Assembly: GCA_016293005.1 (NCBI GenBank)
Contig: JAEDFA010000004.1
Location: 1 to 52,308 of the forward strand
Reading direction: 5' to 3'
Source: Treponema sp.
GTDB lineage: Bacteria; Spirochaetota; Spirochaetia; Treponematales; Treponemataceae
Length of the DNA: 52,308 nucleotides
The notes beneath the pieces were generated by a model that saw nothing but the letters and a program-made list of their open reading frames with translations, made no database searches and was not told where the DNA came from. Positions within the stretch are counted from its first letter, which is position 1. Each line of letters begins with the position of its first letter. A program made the translations under genes and the position numbers. This document shows positions 1 through 9,012 of this stretch, piece by piece.

Positions 1-1076
1 TCAATTCCTAAGAATCCGGCATCGTAAACCATAGATGCACAGAAATAAATCATTGCCGTGCTCTGCGGAAGACCAAGTTTCATTGCAATTTTATAGACAA
101 GTTCACTTACATTCTTTGAATTATTTTTTCGTCCTGTAGTCTGGTCGATTTTTGCACCTAAATCTTCACATTTTGAAGCAAGTTCTCGAAGAGCTTCTTT
201 TTCTTCAGGTGTCTGTTCAGGTTCTGGAAGCGATTCCTGACCCCATCTTGAACTTCCTGCAAGCTTCAATCCACCGTCATTGTTGTAAAGTTCAGTGATT
301 CCGCCTATCATAAGCTGATTTGTCTGACTTTGATTCTGTGCAAGAAGTTTAAATGCCTCGGCATACTGCTGCTGCTGAATCTGATTCTGTCTTGATGCCC
401 TGTGAACGAGCCAGATTATCATCATGATAAAAAGCACAATCACGACAAGAATTATAATTACGATTACAACGATTTTACCGATTCCTTTCATAAAAGCATT
501 TGTAGTTTTTTCCTGAGATTCAGTCATTTTCTGAAGGCTTTCATTTAACTGCTCATTTGACTGCTTTGAAGTTTCGATAAAATCTGAAATTTTTTCTTCG
601 GTTTTTTGTGCGTTCTGCGTGAAAGTATCGAGCATCTTCTGGTTGTCTTCTGACTGCTTTTTCAACTGTGCATCACGCTTGTCTTCTTTTTTCTGAAGTT
701 CCTGAGCCTCAATCTGCTGAACAAGTTTTCGAAGCGTATTTGAATTTACTTCCGGGAATTTTTCAAGATTATTCTTTACATCGATAAATTTATCGTTTGA
801 ATATTTGTTTTTAATCTCTTTTAAATACGCCGTATATATTGAACGCGCAAGCATGATTAAATTTGCTTCAAAATCGATGTCATTTGCCTGTGCAATAGTC
901 ATACTTCCGTTGATATTTTTGTATGCCTCAGATAAATTTCCTTCGTCGTAAGCATTGTTGGCCTGATTCAAATATTTTTCAACAAGTGCAAAAGTCATGT
1001 CTGACTGTGAAAAAACATTGAACACTGCAAGAAATCCGATTAATAAACATGTAATAAATTTTCTATTTCGCAACAT
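1..1076 (-). CDS. Membrane protein with coiled coil and degenerate HD-GYP-like region (C-terminus beyond left edge)
   Basis: The reading frame starts at an ATG at 1076 with GGAG six bases upstream and is still open at position 1, so the C-terminus is missing. An N-terminal signal peptide (about residues 1-27) is followed by a helical, TPR-like segment, a charged coiled coil (about 110-190), a very hydrophobic membrane segment (about 197-222) and a cytoplasmic-looking part. The last visible stretch aligns by eye with the start of HD-GYP phosphodiesterase domains, but the metal-binding HD pair reads Y-D (VYDAGFLGI) and the preceding His is Asn, so it is probably non-catalytic. The start overlaps the end of the upstream barrel gene by 14 nt, which implies translational coupling. 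The HD-GYP relation is inference. Confidence 0.75.
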   Translation of the reverse strand, partial: MLRNRKFITCLLIGFLAVFNVFSQSDMTFALVEKYLNQANNAYDEGNLSEAYKNINGSMTIAQANDIDFEANLIMLARSIYTAYLKEIKNKYSNDKFIDVKNNLEKFPEVNSNTLRKLVQQIEAQELQKKEDKRDAQLKKQSEDNQKMLDTFTQNAQKTEEKISDFIETSKQSNEQLNESLQKMTESQEKTTNAFMKGIGKIVVIVIIILVVIVLFIMMIIWLVHRASRQNQIQQQQYAEAFKLLAQNQSQTNQLMIGGITELYNNDGGLKLAGSSRWGQESLPEPEQTPEEKEALRELASKCEDLGAKIDQTTGRKNNSKNVSELVYKIAMKLGLPQSTAMIYFCASMVYDAGFLGI

Positions 1077-2175
1077 TTTCAACTCCAAATGCTAAAACTA
1101 AGCCGGCACGATTTTCTATACTTTCTGTTTTAAGTAACAAAGTATCTTTTACCCCGATATTAAATGAAAGTTTGATTGTATCCATTTCCATAATCGGAAT
1201 TCCAAAATTTAATTCCGCTTTCATGGCTGCATTAAGATTCTCGTAAGCCAGATGTCCTAAATAATAATCAAAATAGCCTGAAAAATCAATTTCTCCGAGT
1301 TTTACTTTATTAAATCCAATTCCAAGTACCGGACTAAAAATATTATCCTGCAAAATACTTGTATTAGTTTTTCCCATTTTGAAATCAAACAGAGAAGCAA
1401 AACCAAGCCTGAATAAAAAGTTTCCGTTTAATCCCGTAAAACCAATTTCTGGAACGACAGACAAATCCATTAAAAGCGTATCATCGCCATTTGTAAAAGG
1501 AAGCATAATTACATCAAGACTCGTGTCGATTCCTACAACAAATTTATTAAGATAGTAATCGTAAATGAAATTGCCTGAAATTCCGTATCTGAAAGAATTA
1601 TAATCGCCGGAAGATTCAGTTACAAAAACAGCATTTGCCATTCCGAACATCGCTTTCCAGTTTTGTGCAGTGTAACGCTCATTTTTTGACGCTACAAAAA
1701 CATCTGTTCCTTCAGCATTTTTCACAGTTGTATATTCTTTTATGGCAACAATTTTCTTTTTTTCTTTTTCAGCTTCAAATGCAGCCGCTTCTTTTTCTGA
1801 ACGCGCTTTATCTTCGGCTTCTTTTAACTTTTGCTGTTCCAAAGCGGCAGCAATCACAGAATACATTTCAACTGCTTCAGCATTATCAAGATTATTATCG
1901 ATGACAATCAAATTCGACTGAAGGGCAAAATCGTATTCTTTGTCGAGAACAAGACGCCTGATTTTCTTCATTGTGTAATTTTCAAGAAGATAATAATTTG
2001 CATCTTCATTGTTGTTGCTTAAAACTGCGTCTAATTCCCTGTCTGATTTATCAGAAAATGCTCCGTCAATCTGTTTATACAGTTCAACAATGTAAACATC
2101 AATAGCAAAAACTTTCTGAACTGAACAAACAGACAAGACAATTCCGACTAAAAACGTAAATAATTTTCTTTTCAC
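1063..2175 (-). CDS. Exported protein with coiled coil and C-terminal beta-barrel-like domain
   Basis: I place the start at a GTG (2175) seven bases after GGAG, rather than the in-frame TTG at 2187 that lies inside the ribosome-binding site; this gives 370 residues. The N-terminus is a typical signal peptide ending near V-F-A (residue 24). A helical region follows, then an Ala/Glu/Lys-rich coiled coil (about 95-145). From about residue 170 the sequence alternates short amphipathic beta-strands with Gly/Asn turns, as in outer-membrane barrels. It lies 14 nt after the giant Ig-repeat protein and overlaps the next gene, so all three are probably one operon acting at the envelope. The exact function is unknown; the barrel call rests on strand pattern alone. 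Confidence 0.7.
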   Translation of the reverse strand: MKRKLFTFLVGIVLSVCSVQKVFAIDVYIVELYKQIDGAFSDKSDRELDAVLSNNNEDANYYLLENYTMKKIRRLVLDKEYDFALQSNLIVIDNNLDNAEAVEMYSVIAAALEQQKLKEAEDKARSEKEAAAFEAEKEKKKIVAIKEYTTVKNAEGTDVFVASKNERYTAQNWKAMFGMANAVFVTESSGDYNSFRYGISGNFIYDYYLNKFVVGIDTSLDVIMLPFTNGDDTLLMDLSVVPEIGFTGLNGNFLFRLGFASLFDFKMGKTNTSILQDNIFSPVLGIGFNKVKLGEIDFSGYFDYYLGHLAYENLNAAMKAELNFGIPIMEMDTIKLSFNIGVKDTLLLKTESIENRAGLVLAFGVENVAK

Positions 2176-2189
2176 ATTTAACTCCAAAA

Positions 2190-5100
2190 TTAGAACACAT
2201 TTAACCTTATACCTTCAGAAATCTGAGGAACAAGATTCTTAATATCAACGCCATTTGATGAAACATCAGTTGGAATGAACCAAAGCGATGCTTCTGTATA
2301 GAATGAGAATGCACTGAACATCTTCATCTTCTTGAATGTAAACTTCGGAAGCTCTAACTGAAGAAGCAGGGCAGACAAAATCTGCGGTTTTCCAGAATTT
2401 GTTTCGTTGAAATATGTAAAGTTTGCACCGACTGCAACGCTCGCTGAAACAATTTCCCAGTCACGACCAAAGAAGAAACTGAACGGAATCGATGCAACAT
2501 TTGCAAGAATTTTGATTCCCATTACATTGTCTCCACCATAACGAGTCTGAGTCTGGCTGAAGAGATTTCTCTGAGCCTGTGTAAACTGACCCCACTGGAA
2601 CTGAAGTTTTACATTGTCGTCAAAGAATGTAAGTCCTGCACCAATATCGAACAAAGTTGCTCCCCAGAACTTCCAGTCCAAATAAAGCCCCTGAATAAAC
2701 TTCGGAACTTCATAAGAAGATTTATCGCCTTTTCGAAGACTCAATTTTACTTCTTTTAGACCGATTTTGTCGTTTGAAAGTCCTGAGAACGCAAGTTCCT
2801 GATTGTACTTTCCGCCTTCGCTAGGTGAAATGAGTTTGATATTCGGTGCCGTGTTATCAATCTGAATAATCGTTCTTTCAATAGCTGTTTCGCCGTTTTT
2901 CATTGTCGCGCGAACGAGCATAAAATGATAACCTTCTTTCAAGTCAAAATTTTCAACCTGATACATCCATTTTTCTTTCTTTGAAATCTGTTCGAAAGTC
3001 TTTCCGTTGTCAAAACTGATTTCAACTTTATCTACAGTTTTTTGAGCAATTCTTTCTTTTTCTTCTTTTGAAGCCTTTTTAGTTTTTGAAAGCAGAAGTT
3101 CATCTTCGTCTAAAGAATAACCTCCATGCCCGCGTATAAACGGTCTTTCAATCGCAAAATCACCGTAATCAAAATTGTCAATTGTTACCCAAGGACCCAC
3201 AGAAGAATAATCGATTGTCTGTTCACGAGATTTTATTACACTTCCGCCTTCAACCCGAACATCAACGCGGTATTTGTGAATGCCAGTTGAAATCAACTCT
3301 GGTGTAAGATTGAATTTAAAGTATCCCGTTGAATGAAGAGTTGTATCTGTAACATATTTATCGTCGATGTAAAGTGAAACTGTTTCAACAGGTTTATCTG
3401 CGTTTACTTCACCGTAAATATTGAAAATTCCGTTTTTGTGTTCACCGTTTAGCGGATAAAGAAGATTAATCGCCGCAAGTGCCTTATTTTTGTCAAGTCT
3501 AATGTTTCGGCTTACATGAGTTGCGTTTCCAGCCTTGTCAAGAGCAGTTAATTCAAGATTGTAAACTCCGTTTTCTAATGATGACAAATCGATAACCTGA
3601 GTGATGATGTTATCTTTTTTAAACGGAATTTTTGACATTTTTGAACTGATTGGCTTATTATCAAAACTTCTTACGCTTACATACAAATCCGTAACATTAA
3701 CATTGTCAAATACATTTCCACTGAAGAAAACAGGTCCTACAGTTGAAGAATAATCAAGTGGAAGTTCAAGCGCCATTTCAGGAGATTCATTGTCGATATT
3801 TATCAAACTTGAATAAAGCCCTTCGATTCCATATTTATCAATAACCTTCAAGAATACAACCTGAGTTCCATTTGGAATTGAATGAGTGTCAAAAGTATAA
3901 CTCCAGTTTGTAGTTCCGACCGCATCGTTATAACTGTTTCCGTTATCGAGTGAAACGAGAACTTTTTCAATTCCGTTTTTATCTGAAGTAACACCTCGAA
4001 CCGTAATTACATCCTTTACAGCAATATCGATTGAAGGAGAATCAACTGAACCCTTAGGCTCTTCTGTTGAAACCTTGAATTTACGCTCTTCGATATTTCC
4101 TTTTACTCCGTTGATATCTACAGCGTAAACATTGATTATATGTTCATTATCCGTAAGAGTATCAAAATCAACATCGATTGCAAAACTTGTTCCCATTTCA
4201 GGAAGTTCACGGTATTCGTTTTTGTCGATTCGCCAGAATATTTTACACGGGCCATCATCATCACGAACAACGCCTGAAATCGTGAAATCCTTTGTAATAA
4301 CTTCTTCATAAGTAGGAAGATGAATTTCTACTCGCGGCAAATCTGATTCGCTGTCGATGTTGAACTTCCAGGCTTCCATTACATTTCTGTTGTTAGAACC
4401 GTCAAGGAATTCAAACGACATTGCATCGCTTATCGGTTTTTCAGCAGTTCCGATGTAAGTCATAAGATATTTTGAAGGTTCTACAGGAATTCGGACAGTT
4501 TCTGATTTTGCAACAGGCGGAGCGATATAATTTGATTTTTCAAAACTTCCATTGTCTGTTACTTTAAAGAGAATTGTCGTATCCCCGTTTACAATATCTG
4601 AATCAGAAGGAAGAATTATTTCTGCATTTGGCGGCGTCGTATCTTTAAATGCGGCAGTCCTTGCATAACGAACCTGACCTGCCATATCAAATACACGCAC
4701 ATCAATTTTTATGATTCCGTCTTCTGCCTGAGCGATATCAGATGTTGCGCTGAATGTTGCGCCCTGACTGTTCTTTTTACCAGCAAAATTCAAATTTAAC
4801 GGAATCCAAGTTTCTCCATTATCAATAGAATAATCTGCACTCTTAATTCCTGAAGGGTCTTGAGCCGTTCCTGAAATTTTTACAGATTTTCTAACCCACT
4901 GATTAAGTTCTGGAGAAGAAATATTTACTTCAGGAGCACCTGAGTCAACCATAAATTTTACTGCTTCAGAAGTGTGAGAAGCACCATTTGCATCTGTTAC
5001 CTTAAGAACTACATCTTCGTAAGTTCCATCTTTTTCACAAGTGATAGAAATATTTTTTCCAGAAACATCAACAGAAAGTCCGTCTTTTGGATTTAAAAGA

Positions 5101-8100
5101 TATGCATTCTGAAGTGGACCTGGAACATTTGCATAGAAATTGAATTTTGAAGGCGCTTTCATTACATAACTTAAAGTATCTTTGTCAAAATACGAATTTC
5201 CAGTTTCCATCGGGAAGATTCTTTCGCGGTCATCAGTATTTGCAGCATCTTCAGGACGAACTACACGAATATTTGCAATAATGTCTTTTGAATAAGCGCC
5301 AGCTTTTATAGAAAGTTTTAAAGTCGTTATTCTAGCCGGAATATTTACAAGCGGGAATTCTGCAATCCATCTTGTATCAGAGCCTTCTAATTTTGAAACT
5401 TTTGCTGAACCGCTTGATTTATCAAGTCCACCTGGAGTCATTTCCCCAGAAATTTCGTAAGTTGCCCCGGAAACCTGAGCACCTGTATCGATATAGCAGA
5501 CAACATTCGGAATATTTACAGGATTTGACCCAAATTCTACAGGAACTGTCATTCCGCTTACATAATTTGAAGAACCAATTTTTGCAAACGCTGCATTAAG
5601 CGTAATCTGTTTGTTTGCAGTATATTTTGAAAGAATGGCTTTTCCGTCCGGTGCATTAAAAGAAACTTGAAGTTCATTTGAACCTTCTTTCATGCTTCCG
5701 CGCTTGTAGACATCAAAAATCTTTACATCAGAAAGATTATCCTGCGACAAAACAGCTGAATAAACATTTTCTGAATCAATCCAGTAAACTCCAGGCGCTT
5801 TTGACGCTTTTCCAGAAGTATTTGCATCAATATTGCGAATCATAACGGCTTCGGAAGATTTGTTTCCAGAAGGACTTGCTGCAGTAATTTCAATTATATA
5901 AAGTCCTTTCGGATAATTTTCAGGATTAAATTCAAATTCGAACGACGGACTTGCATCAAGTTCAAAATCAGAAGATTTTTCTGGTGCTGGAACAGATTTA
6001 ATAATTCCTTTATCAAAAACAGGCTTTATGCTGAAAATTCTGTAGCGCAAAGAATTGATTCCCGTAGAACATTTTACAGAACCAGAAATTTTTACTGTTC
6101 CAGACGGAATTACATCGCCTTCTTCAGAAACTTTTGGAGAAGCATCGATTAACGAACCGTTTCCGCCATTTATAGAAATACGCGGAACGACAGTATCATT
6201 TTTAAAAATGAGTTCCTGAGAATCAATTACGCGGCCTTGAGTTGTTGTTACACGGACAATCGTTGGTTCTGACTGACCTACTGCATCTGAAGCGTCTAAA
6301 ATTATTGAATTTCCAGAAAGGCGCGCTTTTACAAAATTTGATTTAGGCACGAGTTCAACAGATTTTGCAACTCCACCAGTCAAAAATCCGCTTACAGGGA
6401 ATTCCTTATTGACGATTACAACTCCTTCCGGTGAAACAGTTGAATCTGAAAAAACAACTTTTGCAATTTCTGAACGAACATCTGTTGTATTTGTAACATA
6501 GAAATTCGATTTGTAATTTGTAGTCCGTCCAACCGCATCTGTTGCAGAAATTATAAGCTGAACTACGCCTTTAGGTCCGTCTGGCACAATCGGAATCGAG
6601 AATGAAGCTGAAGAAGATGCGTTTAAATCAAGGTCGAACGGTTTTATTCCGTTTTTACCCCATTTTAATTCGTAATGAATATGAGTCAACCCCGAACCTG
6701 AAGAAACTGAACCGGAAATAGAAGAATTTGATTCCGGGTGAATTGTCATTCCATCTGTAAAAGGCTGACCCTGAACTTTTAATTCGCTGAATACAGGTGC
6801 AGAACCTTGCGCCATAAAATCAACTGTTACAGGATTTCCTTCGACACCATTTCTGTCTTTTGCGATTACAGTTATAGAATGTTTTCCAGAACTCAAATCT
6901 TTTCCGTCTAAAAGTTTTGCATAAAAAGCGCCTTTTGTTTCTAATTCTGAATAAGAACCGCCATCAAGACTATAACGAACAGATTTAATTCCGTCTTCAT
7001 CTGAAGCATAACCGCGTACAAAAACTTCATCTGTATCGCTCGCTAAAGTCTGAGCATTTGGTTCTGTGATTGTAACTACAGGCTTATCAAGTTCCTGATT
7101 AAATTTTATAACTTGCGAAATTACGCTGACATTGTTCATTGCGTCAGTTGCACGAATTGTAAATTTTCTTGAGGTTTCTTTTATTTTTGTTGAATCTAAA
7201 ACTATTCCCCAGTAAGGGTTTCCTGGAACAAGTTCAAATTCTCCTTTATCTGGGCCGAATTCCCATTCAAGTTTTGTAAGTCCTACATCGTCTTTTGCAA
7301 CACCGGCAACGACAAATTTTCCGAACTGAGGCATTTTAAAATCGATAGGATAAACAATTTTTAACTCTGGCTTAGCGTTATCTACTACATACAAAAATGA
7401 ATAAATTCCTTCTGAACCGGCATTGTCTAAAGCCTTAAACCACAGAACAGCAGGTCCTCCTTCCGGCTTTACTTTTTTTGTATCAACTGAAAGTTCAAAA
7501 GAAATTCCGTCTTTTTTTTGCTTTAATTTTAATTCTTTAAAAGTGCGTCCTTCATCAACAGAATACATAAGTTTTTTAATTCCGTTTCCATCGCGAACAA
7601 AACCTGAAAATTTTACAGTTCCGGAAACAAGGCTTCCCATTGCAGGATTTTCAACTTTTGTCTGTGGCTGACGGCGGTCAAGATTCCATGTAAGAGAAAC
7701 AGGATTTCCTTTAAGACCGTTAATGTCGTAACCGATTACTTTTATAGAATGAAGACCTTCTTCAAGTTCTCGAGTATCAAGATAATACGACCAGAATTCT
7801 TTTCCCTGCGCACGAATAGGATGTTCTTCATCACCGTCTAAAATAAGTTCAACATGGTCAACGGCATCGTCATCGATACAAGTTCCAACGATATTAAGAT
7901 TTCCTACTACGCGCATGTCCTGATGAGGATTTGTAATTCCGCTTACGGGTAAATCAGATTTTGGGTCAATAAAAAGATTATACGGACCTTCAATTGCTTT
8001 ATTTCCACCAAGGTCAGTTGCAGTAATAAAAATATTATATTTTCCTTTTTTATGACCGTTGATGTCAAAAGTCTCTTGCCAGCTTGACATGTTTTCTGCA

Positions 8101-8195
8101 ATCTTTTCTTCAGTATCTTTCTTACCGTGAGAAAAAATAACGCTACATGAAAGCATCAAAACAAAAATAAATGCGGATCTCTTTCTGTACCTCAT
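2190..8195 (-). CDS. Giant surface protein: tandem Ig-like repeats with C-terminal outer-membrane barrel
   Basis: The start is taken at ATG 8195 (M-R-Y-R-K-R), preceded by AGAGG at good spacing, giving 2001 residues; an upstream in-frame extension lacks a ribosome-binding site. A basic hydrophobic signal sequence contains L-M-L-S-C, which could be a spirochaetal lipobox, or the leader may be cut by signal peptidase I after S-H-G. Most of the protein consists of roughly 90-100-residue Ig-like modules with recurring motifs such as D-G-I-K-S-V-R-Y-S-L-D-G-G and D-N-A/D-S-E at module ends. The last 167 residues are barrel-like amphipathic strands rich in aromatics, ending in L-N-V-F; a terminal Phe is the usual BAM signal. 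A role in adhesion or envelope structure is inferred. It has its own promoter and a TetR gene directly upstream. Confidence 0.85.
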   Translation of the reverse strand: MRYRKRSAFIFVLMLSCSVIFSHGKKDTEEKIAENMSSWQETFDINGHKKGKYNIFITATDLGGNKAIEGPYNLFIDPKSDLPVSGITNPHQDMRVVGNLNIVGTCIDDDAVDHVELILDGDEEHPIRAQGKEFWSYYLDTRELEEGLHSIKVIGYDINGLKGNPVSLTWNLDRRQPQTKVENPAMGSLVSGTVKFSGFVRDGNGIKKLMYSVDEGRTFKELKLKQKKDGISFELSVDTKKVKPEGGPAVLWFKALDNAGSEGIYSFLYVVDNAKPELKIVYPIDFKMPQFGKFVVAGVAKDDVGLTKLEWEFGPDKGEFELVPGNPYWGIVLDSTKIKETSRKFTIRATDAMNNVSVISQVIKFNQELDKPVVTITEPNAQTLASDTDEVFVRGYASDEDGIKSVRYSLDGGSYSELETKGAFYAKLLDGKDLSSGKHSITVIAKDRNGVEGNPVTVDFMAQGSAPVFSELKVQGQPFTDGMTIHPESNSSISGSVSSGSGLTHIHYELKWGKNGIKPFDLDLNASSSASFSIPIVPDGPKGVVQLIISATDAVGRTTNYKSNFYVTNTTDVRSEIAKVVFSDSTVSPEGVVIVNKEFPVSGFLTGGVAKSVELVPKSNFVKARLSGNSIILDASDAVGQSEPTIVRVTTTQGRVIDSQELIFKNDTVVPRISINGGNGSLIDASPKVSEEGDVIPSGTVKISGSVKCSTGINSLRYRIFSIKPVFDKGIIKSVPAPEKSSDFELDASPSFEFEFNPENYPKGLYIIEITAASPSGNKSSEAVMIRNIDANTSGKASKAPGVYWIDSENVYSAVLSQDNLSDVKIFDVYKRGSMKEGSNELQVSFNAPDGKAILSKYTANKQITLNAAFAKIGSSNYVSGMTVPVEFGSNPVNIPNVVCYIDTGAQVSGATYEISGEMTPGGLDKSSGSAKVSKLEGSDTRWIAEFPLVNIPARITTLKLSIKAGAYSKDIIANIRVVRPEDAANTDDRERIFPMETGNSYFDKDTLSYVMKAPSKFNFYANVPGPLQNAYLLNPKDGLSVDVSGKNISITCEKDGTYEDVVLKVTDANGASHTSEAVKFMVDSGAPEVNISSPELNQWVRKSVKISGTAQDPSGIKSADYSIDNGETWIPLNLNFAGKKNSQGATFSATSDIAQAEDGIIKIDVRVFDMAGQVRYARTAAFKDTTPPNAEIILPSDSDIVNGDTTILFKVTDNGSFEKSNYIAPPVAKSETVRIPVEPSKYLMTYIGTAEKPISDAMSFEFLDGSNNRNVMEAWKFNIDSESDLPRVEIHLPTYEEVITKDFTISGVVRDDDGPCKIFWRIDKNEYRELPEMGTSFAIDVDFDTLTDNEHIINVYAVDINGVKGNIEERKFKVSTEEPKGSVDSPSIDIAVKDVITVRGVTSDKNGIEKVLVSLDNGNSYNDAVGTTNWSYTFDTHSIPNGTQVVFLKVIDKYGIEGLYSSLINIDNESPEMALELPLDYSSTVGPVFFSGNVFDNVNVTDLYVSVRSFDNKPISSKMSKIPFKKDNIITQVIDLSSLENGVYNLELTALDKAGNATHVSRNIRLDKNKALAAINLLYPLNGEHKNGIFNIYGEVNADKPVETVSLYIDDKYVTDTTLHSTGYFKFNLTPELISTGIHKYRVDVRVEGGSVIKSREQTIDYSSVGPWVTIDNFDYGDFAIERPFIRGHGGYSLDEDELLLSKTKKASKEEKERIAQKTVDKVEISFDNGKTFEQISKKEKWMYQVENFDLKEGYHFMLVRATMKNGETAIERTIIQIDNTAPNIKLISPSEGGKYNQELAFSGLSNDKIGLKEVKLSLRKGDKSSYEVPKFIQGLYLDWKFWGATLFDIGAGLTFFDDNVKLQFQWGQFTQAQRNLFSQTQTRYGGDNVMGIKILANVASIPFSFFFGRDWEIVSASVAVGANFTYFNETNSGKPQILSALLLQLELPKFTFKKMKMFSAFSFYTEASLWFIPTDVSSNGVDIKNLVPQISEGIRLNVF

Positions 8196-8229
8196 AGAAT
8201 ACCTCTTTTGTAACTTATATTCTAAACCC

Positions 8230-8251
8230 GAATTTGAAATTTGACAAATTC
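8230..8251. promoter_or_regulatory. Inverted repeat overlapping the promoter of the giant surface protein
   Basis: GAATTTG and CAAATTC are separated by 8 bp. The repeat overlaps the minus-strand -35 box TTGTCA (8241-8246), which lies 17 bp from TAGAAT (8218-8223). Its size suits a TetR-family operator and a TetR gene ends 49 bp upstream, but the link is inference. Confidence 0.4.
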
Positions 8252-8299
8252 TCAATAGAATTTATCGGCAAATTTGAATAAAATCATTAATTCAGTTCT

Positions 8300-8977
8300 T
8301 TAGAGGTTTTCTAGATTCAAAATTTTTGAAAAATTTTCTACTGTTTTTATTATCAGATTTAAAGTAGCATCATCTGTAGGAAGTGCAAAAAGGCTTCCGA
8401 CTCCGCACTCAGGATTCTGGCGGACAATTTCTTTTTTTTGCGTAAGATAAAGGTCAGTTTGCGTTTTTATAATAGAAGAAATTGCGTTTACACAATATTT
8501 TAATTCCGAAGATGAAAGCTTACGGCATTTTTCGTTTTTTATGAGAATTTTAAAAATTTCTTCAACCCCGAAATAAATTTTTTCATATTCTTTGTCTGCA
8601 ATTTTTGAGGCAAGGGAATTAAAGAATTTTTCTGAATTTATAAAAGAATAAATCTGAAAAAGTGGTTCTGTTTCATAGAGATTTATGTAGCGTTTTAAAA
8701 TTTTTTTCAGCGTTAAAGAAAGACTTTCCTGACCGAGTTTTCCACTTAAACGAATTTCATCTGGAATAAAATTCAGTGCGTTAAGATTTTCGCGGCAATA
8801 TTCAAGCGTTGCAAAATACATTTCGTCTCTTGAAGAAAAATGATTGTAAAGCGATGCTTTTTTTATTTGAAGAACATCTGAAATATCCTGAAGAGAAGTT
8901 GCGCCTGCACTTTTGTCAAAAGACGAGAACAGAAACGCATTGATAATTTTTTCTTTTGAGAGTTTTTTGTGAGACAT
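8300..8977 (-). CDS. TetR/AcrR family transcriptional regulator
   Basis: This 225-residue protein has the TetR N-terminal DNA-binding fold: a helix-turn-helix around residues 27-47 containing S-L-Q-D-I-S-D-V-L and the recognition helix K-A-S-L-Y-N-H-F, followed by a helical ligand-binding domain. Length is normal for the family. It sits between a GGDEF protein (20 nt upstream) and the giant surface protein, so it may control one of them; a palindrome overlaps the latter's promoter. There is no Shine-Dalgarno sequence. A TATAAT box lies only 6 nt before the ATG, so the gene may have its own promoter inside the end of the preceding gene and be read from a leaderless mRNA. Ligand unknown. Confidence 0.88.
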   Translation of the reverse strand: MSHKKLSKEKIINAFLFSSFDKSAGATSLQDISDVLQIKKASLYNHFSSRDEMYFATLEYCRENLNALNFIPDEIRLSGKLGQESLSLTLKKILKRYINLYETEPLFQIYSFINSEKFFNSLASKIADKEYEKIYFGVEEIFKILIKNEKCRKLSSSELKYCVNAISSIIKTQTDLYLTQKKEIVRQNPECGVGSLFALPTDDATLNLIIKTVENFSKILNLENL

Positions 8978-8983
8978 TCGCTG

Positions 8984-9012
8984 ATTATACTTTATTTTAT
9001 TTTTTTTCTAAA
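8984..9012 (-). promoter_or_regulatory. Promoter of tetR gene, probably leaderless
   Basis: On the minus strand TTTAGA (9007-9012) and TATAAT (8984-8989) are spaced 17 bp. Only 6 nt separate the -10 box from the ATG at 8977, so transcription would begin at or next to the start codon. Confidence 0.5.
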
